This document shows, piece after piece, positions 1-7,598 of a stretch of DNA of 38,202 nucleotides; positions within the stretch are counted from its first letter, which is position 1; each line of letters starts with the position of its first letter. The notes beneath the pieces are model-generated. The model saw only the letters and a list, made by a program, of their open reading frames with translations. It was not told the origin of the DNA and searched no databases. Both the position numbers and the translations under genes were made by a program. This DNA comes from an uncultured Arsenicibacter sp. (GTDB lineage: Bacteria; Bacteroidota; Bacteroidia; Cytophagales; Spirosomataceae). Where the stretch lies: assembly GCF_945952095.1 (NCBI RefSeq), contig NZ_CAMFHL010000052.1, forward strand, positions 1 to 38,202, written 5' to 3'.

Positions 1-2252
1 AGCCAGGTGTTCATGGCGTACCACGCTAACGGAGATGCGATCAGGATGGCAATCAATACGAGTTTCAGGAAGTCTTTTGATAGCAGGAAAATCAGGCCCG
101 GCACCGAAGCGCCCAGCACTTTCCGGATACCGATTTCCTTGGTGCGCTGCGCCGTGGTAAAGGCAGAGAGGCCGAACAACCCGAGGCAGGCCAGCAGGAT
201 TGACAGAACGGCAAACACCGTGAAGATCTGACCGGTACGGGTTTCGTTGTTGTAGAGCTTATTAAACTCTTCGTCCATAAACTGGTACTCAAACGGATAG
301 TTCGGGGCAAGTTTTTTCCAGGTGGTTTCCACCTGCCGGAGCGTACCGGCAATGTCATTACCGGCCAGTTTGACCAGGATGTTGCCACCGCCGAATTCGG
401 TAAACATGACAATCGGTGAAATTTGCCGGCGCATGGACGCAAAGTGAAAATTGGCGACCACTGCCTTGACTTCGCCCTTCCGGTTGCCGCCCATGTCGAC
501 GCGTTTGCCGATGGCTTCCTGCGGCGTTTTCCAGCCAAAGTCCTTAACGGCAGCTTCGTTCAGAATAAACCGGTAGCTGTTCAGCGTATCAGCTTTCGGG
601 TCGCCGGCGCGGGTCATGTCCTGTTCGGTCAGGTCTGTACCGGCAACGATCTGTAAACCGGTAGTCTTCACGAACCCTTCATCAACGGGCAGGCCGGTAA
701 TCATGCGGTAGGTGTTTTCGGGCATATCGGCCCGGCGCATGCCGTAACCGCCATTGACAAACGTTGGCGATTCATAGACAAACGACACATATTCAACCCC
801 GCTTAGCCCGGTTAGTTGTTGTTTGACGGCGGCAATCTGTCCGTTTACCTGCCGGTTGGCCGGCAGAATGAGTACGTGTTCCTTGTTGTAGCCAAGGTTT
901 TTCGCCTGAATAAACGACAACTGCCGTTTCACCACCAGTGTGCTGACAATCAGAAAGGCCGTGATGGCAAACTGGAAAACGATCAGTGACTGCCGGAACC
1001 GGCTGGCCGATTGTCCTTTTTGGTGTCCTTTGAGCACCTGAACCGGTCTGTACCGGGTCAGCACCAGCGCAGGGTAACTCCCTGCAATCAGGCTCACGAG
1101 TACGCCCAATGCCAGCAGCATCAGGAGATTCCGTGGATCCAGCCAGACCGCCGCTGAAAACTGGCGGTCGGTGAGGGTGTTGAAAAAAGGAAGCAGTAAA
1201 TAGCTGAGCAGCCAGCCGATGAGCAGCGCCGTAAACGTTACCAGCAACGATTCGCCCATAAACTGACCGAAAAGCTGTTGCTGCATGGCCCCCATTACTT
1301 TCCGGACACCTACCTCCTGCGCCCGTTCAACGGCGCGGGCTGAGGCCAGGTTGATGTAGTTGACGCAGGCAATGACCAGAATCAGCAGGGCAATGGAGCC
1401 GAAAATGTAAATGTAGGTTATGTTACCTGCTGGCTCAAATACGCCGGAAACGGCCGAATGCAGGTGCACCTCCGGCATGGGTTCCAGAAAATAGGTCAGG
1501 TAGTTTTTACCCGTCATCTCGGTTTCGGCCGATTTGGTGCGCATATAAGCCGGAATTTTGGCTTGCAGGCTCCGGATTGATTCCGGCGTACGCAGCAGCA
1601 GGTACGACGCGTAGTTGGCAGACCACCACTGCTCGGTTTTGGCTTCTCCGAGCGAGGTAAAGGAAGCCAGCATGTCGTATTTAATCTGTGAATTCGGCGG
1701 ACAGTCGGCTACCACACCCGTAACCATAAAGTCCTTGTCTAACCCGATCCGCAGGGTTTTGCCCACCGGATTCCGGTCGCCGAAGTATTTTTTTGCCGCT
1801 GATGCCGACAACACGAGCTGGTTGGGCGCTGCCAGTGCTTTGGCAGGGTCTCCCTTCAGCAGCGGAAAGGAAAAAAGGTGGAAGAACGCCGAGTCGGCAT
1901 ACACAAAGCGTTTCTCCCGGAAACGAATGGATTGATTCGAAACGACAGCCTGGCCGCTAAGCATCCGGACACCCGATTCGACTTCGGGAAACGACCGGCC
2001 AAAATCGGGGACGACTTTAGTGCCGGTAACGCCATACTGCCCGACCTGTCCGTCCATGCTGTACTCCATCGTAACGCGGGCAATCCGGCCGGCTTTGGTA
2101 TGGAAGGTATCGTAGCTGACCTCCTGCGAAATGTAGAGGAACAGCAGCAGACACGATGCCAGCCCGACGGCCAGCCCAACGATGGTGATGAGCGAGAACG
2201 ATCTGTGGCGCAGCAGCGTACGGAAAGCGATGGTCAGGTAGTTCCGGATCAT
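1..2252 (-). CDS. FtsX/MacB-type ABC transporter permease (3' end cut by window edge)
   Basis: The frame is open from an ATG at 2252 to the left edge, giving about 750 codons; relatives are near 800 residues, so only the last part is missing. The protein starts MIRNYLTIAFRTLL, a typical N-terminus for this family. A first membrane helix (SLITIVGLAVGLASCLLLFL) is followed by a large periplasmic MacB core domain. Next come the FtsX helices around GSIALLILVIACVNYINLAS with the conserved AVERAQEVGVRKVMGA signature, a second periplasmic domain, and a second FtsX block with RTKEIGIRKVLGAS. Such permeases work with a LolD/MacB-like ATPase and an HlyD adaptor, both encoded just upstream in the same direction. 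It probably exports a lipid, peptide or toxic compound; the substrate cannot be read. I saw no frameshift. Strong on family, unknown on substrate. Confidence 0.93.
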   Translation of the reverse strand, partial: MIRNYLTIAFRTLLRHRSFSLITIVGLAVGLASCLLLFLYISQEVSYDTFHTKAGRIARVTMEYSMDGQVGQYGVTGTKVVPDFGRSFPEVESGVRMLSGQAVVSNQSIRFREKRFVYADSAFFHLFSFPLLKGDPAKALAAPNQLVLSASAAKKYFGDRNPVGKTLRIGLDKDFMVTGVVADCPPNSQIKYDMLASFTSLGEAKTEQWWSANYASYLLLRTPESIRSLQAKIPAYMRTKSAETEMTGKNYLTYFLEPMPEVHLHSAVSGVFEPAGNITYIYIFGSIALLILVIACVNYINLASARAVERAQEVGVRKVMGAMQQQLFGQFMGESLLVTFTALLIGWLLSYLLLPFFNTLTDRQFSAAVWLDPRNLLMLLALGVLVSLIAGSYPALVLTRYRPVQVLKGHQKGQSASRFRQSLIVFQFAITAFLIVSTLVVKRQLSFIQAKNLGYNKEHVLILPANRQVNGQIAAVKQQLTGLSGVEYVSFVYESPTFVNGGYGMRRADMPENTYRMITGLPVDEGFVKTTGLQIVAGTDLTEQDMTRAGDPKADTLNSYRFILNEAAVKDFGWKTPQEAIGKRVDMGGNRKGEVKAVVANFHFASMRRQISPIVMFTEFGGGNILVKLAGNDIAGTLRQVETTWKKLAPNYPFEYQFMDEEFNKLYNNETRTGQIFTVFAVLSILLACLGLFGLSAFTTAQRTKEIGIRKVLGASVPGLIFLLSKDFLKLVLIAILIASPLAWYAMNTW

Positions 2253-2261
2253 GTGAATGCC

Positions 2262-2939
<678 letters not shown>

Positions 2940-2983
2940 GGTTTCTGGTTCTTTTCTTATATGCCTATGTGGTAATCAACTTC

Positions 2984-4231
2984 TTAAAACTCAAGTACCT
3001 CATTATTGCCGAAGTTCTCGTAGCTGCTGGTAATCACCTGCTCGCCGGGCTGAAGACCTTCCAGTACTTCATAGAACTCAGGGTTTTTGCGGCCCAGTGT
3101 GATGTTACGCTTCACGGCGCGTTTGCCCGAATTGTCCAGGACATACACCCAGTTCCCGCCCGTGTCGGAGAAGAAACCGCCGACCGGCAGCAGGGTTGCC
3201 TTGGCTGCTTTACCCAATTCCAGCTGCAGCGGTGAGGACTGACCGCGTTTGATGCCGGCCGGTGTGCCTGAGGCAAAGATCATGTCTACTTCGAACCGTC
3301 CGTTTTTCACTTCCGGATACACGCGGGAAATTTCCAGTTCGTTTTTCTTGCCGTTGAACTCAAACGATCCTTTCAGGCCCACAAAGATGCGGCTAATGTA
3401 GTGCTCGTCGATGCCGACGCGCATTTTGAAACCATCCATGTCGTCGATCTGACCGATGTTCTGGCCCTGGTTGATGTTGGAACCAACTTCTACGTCAACG
3501 CTCGACAGCTGACCCGATACCGGTGCTTTTACCACGAGGTTTTCCAGCGTCTGCTGCCACAGGGCTACGTTGCGTTGGGTGCGGCCCAGCGTACCTTCCA
3601 GCTGTTTGATCTGGAGATTGGCGTTTTCTTCCTGGTATTTCTGAGATTCAACCTCAATTTTCCGTTGCTCAACCAGCCGGTCATAGGCCCGTTTCGCTTT
3701 CAGGTATTCTTCTTCCGACACCACTTTGTCTTTAAACATGCGGAGCTGGCGGTCATAGGTATCTTTGGCCTGATCGAGCTGGTAGTCCAGTTCGGCCAGT
3801 GACTTGCGGAGGGCAAAACGTTCTACCCGTAAGCGCTGCCGCGTATTCTGGAGGTCATTGACCAGTCGGTTGGCCTCCGTTTCTGATTGCAGGAAGTTCA
3901 GTTTCAGGTTCTGGTTTTCGAGGCGCAGAATGATGTCGCCTTTCTTAACCATGCTGCCGCCTTCAACCATTTTCTGGGTCACATACCCGCCGACGATGGC
4001 ATCGAGCCGGATGGTTTTCAGCGGTTGTACGACGCCCGTTACGGCAATAAAATCTTCGAATGGCCCCGTAGAGACCGTTGAAACGGTGAGTTTATCGCGT
4101 TCGACGTTCAGCTTCGAACGGTAATCGGCAAACAGGAAAGTATAGGCCAGCAAGCCGGAGATAACGGCGGCTCCGGCTGCAATCGCAATGCGCTGGTTTG
4201 TCCAGAATCGTTTAGGTAATACGCGGTCCAT
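2984..4231 (-). CDS. HlyD/MacA-family periplasmic adaptor subunit
   Basis: The 415-residue product bridges an inner-membrane ABC permease to an outer-membrane channel. It has one N-terminal anchor helix (about residues 14-34), a biotinyl-lipoyl-like region (about 73-107, with VEGGSMVKKGDIILRLEN), and a long coiled coil of charged heptads (about 108-215). The second half of the lipoyl domain (VVKAPVSGQLSSVDVEVGS) and beta-barrel and membrane-proximal domains follow. The C-terminus has the usual LEGLQPGEQVITSSYENF ending. It is the first gene of the operon with the ATPase and FtsX permease. No TolC-like gene is visible; it may lie beyond the left edge. The upstream region holds likely enhancer and promoter elements for the divergent two-component system. 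Confidence 0.95.
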   Translation of the reverse strand: MDRVLPKRFWTNQRIAIAAGAAVISGLLAYTFLFADYRSKLNVERDKLTVSTVSTGPFEDFIAVTGVVQPLKTIRLDAIVGGYVTQKMVEGGSMVKKGDIILRLENQNLKLNFLQSETEANRLVNDLQNTRQRLRVERFALRKSLAELDYQLDQAKDTYDRQLRMFKDKVVSEEEYLKAKRAYDRLVEQRKIEVESQKYQEENANLQIKQLEGTLGRTQRNVALWQQTLENLVVKAPVSGQLSSVDVEVGSNINQGQNIGQIDDMDGFKMRVGIDEHYISRIFVGLKGSFEFNGKKNELEISRVYPEVKNGRFEVDMIFASGTPAGIKRGQSSPLQLELGKAAKATLLPVGGFFSDTGGNWVYVLDNSGKRAVKRNITLGRKNPEFYEVLEGLQPGEQVITSSYENFGNNEVLEF

Positions 4232-4308
4232 GTGCTTAAAGATTGTAAGAGATGAAGAGCGGTGGCGCCTTTTACAGCTCTAACGTATTAAAAATCGTTG
4301 AACAGTAA

Positions 4309-4326
4309 TAGCCAAGGAACGTGCCA
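4309..4326 (-). promoter_or_regulatory. Sigma-54-like promoter element, copy 1
   Basis: On the minus strand it reads TGGCACGTTCCTTGGCTA. The TGGCACG block is the textbook -24 element. The -12 element would be TTGG instead of TTGC, so the invariant C is shifted by one base. It lies about 80 bases upstream of the adaptor start and points towards it. The adjacent regulator is of the sigma-54 activator family, which makes the reading sensible but unproven. Confidence 0.45.
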
Positions 4327-4356
4327 GAATGGTAATGCGGCTGATGGTCAGTATGT

Positions 4357-4374
4357 TAGCCTGAAAGCGTGCCA
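4357..4374 (-). promoter_or_regulatory. Sigma-54-like promoter element, copy 2
   Basis: On the minus strand it reads TGGCACGCTTTCAGGCTA, a second TGGCACG-N6-GGCTA with exactly the same internal spacing as the copy 48 bases away. Either two tandem promoters or two binding sites of one regulator are possible. The -12 half deviates from consensus in the same way as copy 1, so the shared GGCTA may itself be what is conserved. Confidence 0.4.
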
Positions 4375-4380
4375 ACGCCA

Positions 4381-4417
4381 TGTCCGATTACGGACAAAAC
4401 CCGTCCAGTGGCGGACA
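4381..4417. promoter_or_regulatory. Paired palindromic operators (candidate response-regulator enhancer)
   Basis: Bases 4381-4396 form a perfect 16-base palindrome, TGTCCGATTACGGACA. Bases 4402-4417 hold a second, degenerate dyad with the same GTCC-N6-GGAC spacing. The two centres are 21 bases apart, about two helical turns, as expected for cooperative dimers on one face of DNA. The pair lies just upstream of the TGGCACG repeats relative to the efflux operon, where NtrC-type activators bind. The binding protein is inferred from position only. Confidence 0.5.
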
Positions 4418-4589
4418 AAAGGACCCGGAGTCGTAAAATAGCGCTGTTCGTGCAGACACGGACATTTAGGCGGCCGCGTCCTAATTATCAGCGTGTTGGC
4501 TCACAGGAAACCGCCTTGCGCTCTCTAACCACTCTGAAAGTAAGTACCTGCGGAATCATTTTTGCTGATTATCTTTAGCGTCGCCAGCC

Positions 4590-4612
4590 TGTCCGGAGTC
4601 ATAAACCGGACA
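4590..4612. promoter_or_regulatory. Inverted repeat TGTCCGG-N9-CCGGACA upstream of regulator gene
   Basis: Two perfect 7-base arms flank a 9-base spacer, about 70 bases before the response regulator ATG. The half-sites contain the same GTCC/GGAC core as the palindromes at 4381-4417, but the arms are further apart. This may be an autoregulatory site of the same regulator, or a small hairpin in the leader RNA. Confidence 0.35.
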
Positions 4613-4681
4613 CGTACGGCCTTCTGAACAATAATGAATCCCATAGGCTATCCTCCGGCGGGGAGGCGATAACACAACCAC

Positions 4682-6061
4682 ATGAGCAAACTTCTCATCA
4701 TTGACGACGATCCCGATGTATTAATGGCTGCGCGGCTGTTGCTGAAACGCCATTTCGGTCATGTTGATATTGAAAAAAATCCGGAACGCATTCCTTTTCT
4801 GATTAATAACGGGCAGTACGATGTTATTCTGCTCGACATGAACTTTGAGCGGGACGTGAGCAGCGGCCGTGAAGGGTTTCTCTGGCTCGACCGGATTCTG
4901 GACATCGACCCGATGGCTACCGTGATCCTGATTACGGCCTACGGTGATGTCGAAATGGCTGTTCGTGCCATCAAGCTGGGGGCAACCGATTTTGTGCTGA
5001 AACCCTGGGAAAATACAAAGCTGCTGGCGACCATCGAAGCGGCCCTGGCCAAGAGTGCCAAAGCCGCCGAAGCGTCGGGACGGCCAAAGGCGGGAGGCGA
5101 TGCGGCAAAGAAAGGAGCCGTGAAAAGCGCTGCCCCGGCCGGAACCATACTGATTGGCAGCAGCCCGGCCATGCGGCAGGTCTTTGCTACGATTGATCAG
5201 GTGGCCGGTACTGATGCCAACGTGCTGATTCTGGGCGAAAACGGGACCGGTAAAGATGTGATTGCCCGCGAAATTCACCGGCGTTCGCACCGGTCCGATA
5301 AGCCGTTTGTCAGCGTCGACATCGGCGCCCTGAGCGAATCGCTGTTTGAAAGTGAACTGTTCGGCCACGTAAAAGGTGCCTTTACTGACGCCCGTGATGA
5401 CCGCGCAGGCCGTTTTGAAGAGGCCCATACTGGTACGATTTTCCTGGACGAAATCGGCAATATTTCCCTGCCGCAACAGGCCCGTTTGCTGACCATTTTG
5501 CAACAGCGTAACGTCACGCGGGTCGGTTCCAATAAACCCAAAGCGGTGGATGTGCGGTTAATCTGTGCGACCAACTCGGATGTCTACGGGCGGGTTGCCG
5601 ACCGGTCGTTCCGGCAGGATTTACTGTACCGGATCAATACGATTGAGTTGCGGTTGCCGCCGTTGCGGGAGCGGGTTGAGGACATCGTTCCGCTGGCCGA
5701 GCACTTTATGAAGCAGTACCGGCAGCAGTATAACCGGCGGATTATGGGGCTGAGTCCGGCACTTGTGCGTCAGATGCAGCAGTATGCATGGCCGGGCAAC
5801 GTGCGGGAGTTGCAGCATGCCGTGGAGCGGGCCGTGATTCTGGCGCAGGGCACCGAGCTGGAACCGGCAAACTTTTCCCTGGTCCAGTCGCCGCTGCAAC
5901 CGACTACGACGGCCGCTGAGTCGCTGCACATCGAAGACATGGAGAAGCAGATGATTCAGCACGCGATGCAGAAATACCAGGGCAATATTACAGACGTGTC
6001 CCGTGAGCTGGGTCTGTCGCGTCAGGCGCTGTACCGGCGGCTGGAAAAGTATGGATTGTAA
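4682..6061 (+). CDS. Sigma-54-dependent response regulator, NtrC family
   Basis: The 459-residue protein has three parts. The receiver domain (about 1-120) has acidic residues D8-D10, phospho-acceptor D52 in ILLDMNF, and K107. The AAA+ domain (about 155-395) has Walker A GENGTGKD at 185-192, Walker B GTIFLDEIGN near 251-260, and a sensor region ending WPGNVRELQHAVERAV. The C-terminal Fis-type helix-turn-helix is at about 436-459. The sigma-54 contact loop reads GAFTDA (232-237), not the usual GAFTGA. A low-complexity A/K/G linker (about 123-153) joins receiver and ATPase. Its kinase is encoded 27 bases downstream. The divergent efflux operon is the likely target, an inference from gene order and the palindromes between them. 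Confidence 0.95.
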   Translation: MSKLLIIDDDPDVLMAARLLLKRHFGHVDIEKNPERIPFLINNGQYDVILLDMNFERDVSSGREGFLWLDRILDIDPMATVILITAYGDVEMAVRAIKLGATDFVLKPWENTKLLATIEAALAKSAKAAEASGRPKAGGDAAKKGAVKSAAPAGTILIGSSPAMRQVFATIDQVAGTDANVLILGENGTGKDVIAREIHRRSHRSDKPFVSVDIGALSESLFESELFGHVKGAFTDARDDRAGRFEEAHTGTIFLDEIGNISLPQQARLLTILQQRNVTRVGSNKPKAVDVRLICATNSDVYGRVADRSFRQDLLYRINTIELRLPPLRERVEDIVPLAEHFMKQYRQQYNRRIMGLSPALVRQMQQYAWPGNVRELQHAVERAVILAQGTELEPANFSLVQSPLQPTTTAAESLHIEDMEKQMIQHAMQKYQGNITDVSRELGLSRQALYRRLEKYGL

Positions 6062-6088
6062 GGCGGCTATTTTTTTAAACTCGTTCGG

Positions 6089-7465
6089 ATGAATCGTTTT
6101 TCCATTGGTATTTCCTGGCGGATTGCCCTGATTGTGTTGTCGGCGTGGGCCGTCGGGTACCTGTGGCTGGACCGGCAGCAACCGTTTCTGACCCTGCCGC
6201 TTTTTATCGCCCTGATCTCGACCTATGTCAGTCTGTACCGGTACGTGACGGGTATGAACCGCAAGCTGACCCGGTTTCTGGAATCGGTACAATACTCTGA
6301 TTTCGCCGTTTCGTTCAAGGCTGACGATAAGCTGGGGGAGAGCTTCCAGGCGCTGAACCAGCAGTTTAATGAAGTGCTCGAAGCCTTCCGGCAGGCACGG
6401 GCCGAAAATGAAGCGAACCTGCACTACCTCAACACCATTGTCCAGCACGTAAGCGTCGGCCTGCTGACGTTCGATGCGGCCGGTAAGGTAGAACTGGTCA
6501 ATCCGGCGGCGTTGCGGCTGCTGGAGGTGTACCGGCTGCGGCAACTCTCTGACCTGCAACAGGCCCACCCGCAACTGCTGAACATCCTGCACTCCACCGA
6601 AACGTCGGCGCCGGTCATGTACCAGATGGTCAACGGGTCGGAGGTATCGGTGCGGTGCGCTAATGTACGGCTGCGCGGCCGGCTGGTCACGGTGGTGTCG
6701 CTGCAAAACATCCGGACCGAGCTGCAGCGGCGCGAACTGGACGCATGGCAAAACCTGACGAAGGTGCTGCGCCACGAAATCATGAACTCACTGACGCCGG
6801 TGGTCTCGCTGACGGGCACCATGCGCGACATTCTCGACAACGACCTGGCGCCGCACGTACAGGCGATGGAAGCCGTTAACGGAGAAACGGAGGATACCGG
6901 CGGCTACAAGGTAAGCGATGCGGTTTCGGATCTCGGGGATGCCCTGATTACGATCGAAAACCGGGGCCGGAACCTTATGCGGTTTGTGGAGGCCTACCGG
7001 CATTTCACGACCATTCCGCAGCCGCAGTTTGCCGATGTGCAGGTGGTGGACGTGTTCCGCCATATCGGGCAGCTGGTTCAGGCAGATATTCAGCCGAAAG
7101 GGGTAAAACTGACCATTACCCTGCCGTCGGCAAATATGGTGGTCCGTGCGGATGCCGGGCAGATTGAGATGGTCCTGATTAACCTGTTGCGGAATGCGGT
7201 CGAGAGTCTGGATAACCGGCCAAACCCTCAGATTGAGGTTAATGCCGTCATGGAGGGGCCGCGTATTCACCTGAATGTACGCGACAATGGCCCGGGCATC
7301 GAACCCGAAGCGCTGGAGCAGATTTTTATTCCGTTCTACACGACTAAAAAGACCGGCAGCGGCATTGGTCTGAGCCTGTCGCGCCAGATTATGCAGCTCC
7401 ACGGCGGCCAGCTTACCGTCGAATCCAAACCCGGTGACGGTAGTTTATTTACCCTTATCTTCTGA
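6089..7465 (+). CDS. Sensor histidine kinase (membrane, PAS, HATPase)
   Basis: This 458-residue kinase is the partner of the NtrC-type regulator just upstream. Two N-terminal hydrophobic segments (about 9-27 and 32-52) anchor it, with almost no periplasmic loop, so it probably senses the membrane or cytoplasm. A short HAMP-like stretch (about 53-105) precedes a PAS domain (about 110-212). The phospho-acceptor is H229 in LRHEIMNSLTPV, the HisKA type common in NtrB/NtrY-like kinases. The ATP-binding domain shows the N box NLLRNAVES, DNGPGIEPEAL, and TTKKTGSGIGLSL near the end. The gene ends at a large palindromic repeat shared with the convergent oxidoreductase operon. Confidence 0.95.
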   Translation: MNRFSIGISWRIALIVLSAWAVGYLWLDRQQPFLTLPLFIALISTYVSLYRYVTGMNRKLTRFLESVQYSDFAVSFKADDKLGESFQALNQQFNEVLEAFRQARAENEANLHYLNTIVQHVSVGLLTFDAAGKVELVNPAALRLLEVYRLRQLSDLQQAHPQLLNILHSTETSAPVMYQMVNGSEVSVRCANVRLRGRLVTVVSLQNIRTELQRRELDAWQNLTKVLRHEIMNSLTPVVSLTGTMRDILDNDLAPHVQAMEAVNGETEDTGGYKVSDAVSDLGDALITIENRGRNLMRFVEAYRHFTTIPQPQFADVQVVDVFRHIGQLVQADIQPKGVKLTITLPSANMVVRADAGQIEMVLINLLRNAVESLDNRPNPQIEVNAVMEGPRIHLNVRDNGPGIEPEALEQIFIPFYTTKKTGSGIGLSLSRQIMQLHGGQLTVESKPGDGSLFTLIF

Positions 7466-7598
7466 GACTATGATTAGTATGATTGAATGATGACTATGAT
7501 TAAAAGATAATAATGATACAAATCGTTTTAATCATAGTCATCACTCAATCATTCCAATCATAGTCATCATTCAATCACATGAATCATAGTCGTCATAG
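7466..7598. repeat. Folded tandem repeat array between convergent genes (hairpin, candidate terminator)
   Basis: The AT-rich gap after the kinase gene contains an inverted repeat with two 40-base arms, 7466-7505 and 7526-7565, around a 20-base loop. I count three mismatched pairs; the inner 27 pairs (7479-7505 with 7526-7552) have one. The arms are themselves made of a 26-base unit with core AATCATAGTCATCA: three direct copies start at 7530, 7556 and 7582, and two inverted copies form the left arm. The third copy runs into the last codons of the convergent gene (stop at 7593). A hairpin of this size between convergent genes could end transcription from both sides. Confidence 0.8.

Larger units (their letters stand above)
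4232..4681. promoter_or_regulatory. Divergent control region between efflux operon and two-component genes
   Basis: This 450-base gap separates the start of the adaptor gene (minus) from the response regulator gene (plus). It holds two direct repeats facing the efflux operon (4309-4326 and 4357-4374), several GTCC/GGAC dyads (4381-4396, 4402-4417, 4590-4612), and a short CCTCC/GGAGG hairpin (4652-4656 with 4662-4666) ahead of the regulator's ATG. On the plus strand, GG at 4552-4553 and GC at 4564-4565 are spaced as in a sigma-54 -24/-12 promoter, with a good TTTGCT; this could serve the regulator gene but is only a weak match. I see no convincing gene in the gap. Confidence 0.6.

Noticed and set aside
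1..2252. Possible frameshift in the FtsX-type permease, since several shadow frames overlap it
   Set aside because: The single minus-strand frame reads through the parts checked with all expected helices and signatures.
5621..6775. Long minus-strand open frame (384 codons) across the regulator-kinase junction
   Set aside because: It lies antisense to two clear genes, is rich in Arg/Gln/His as expected for a shadow frame, and shows no family motif.
7530..7598. Short regularly spaced repeats suggesting a CRISPR array
   Set aside because: Period is 26 bases with almost no variable spacer, copies are inverted as well as direct, and no cas gene is nearby.
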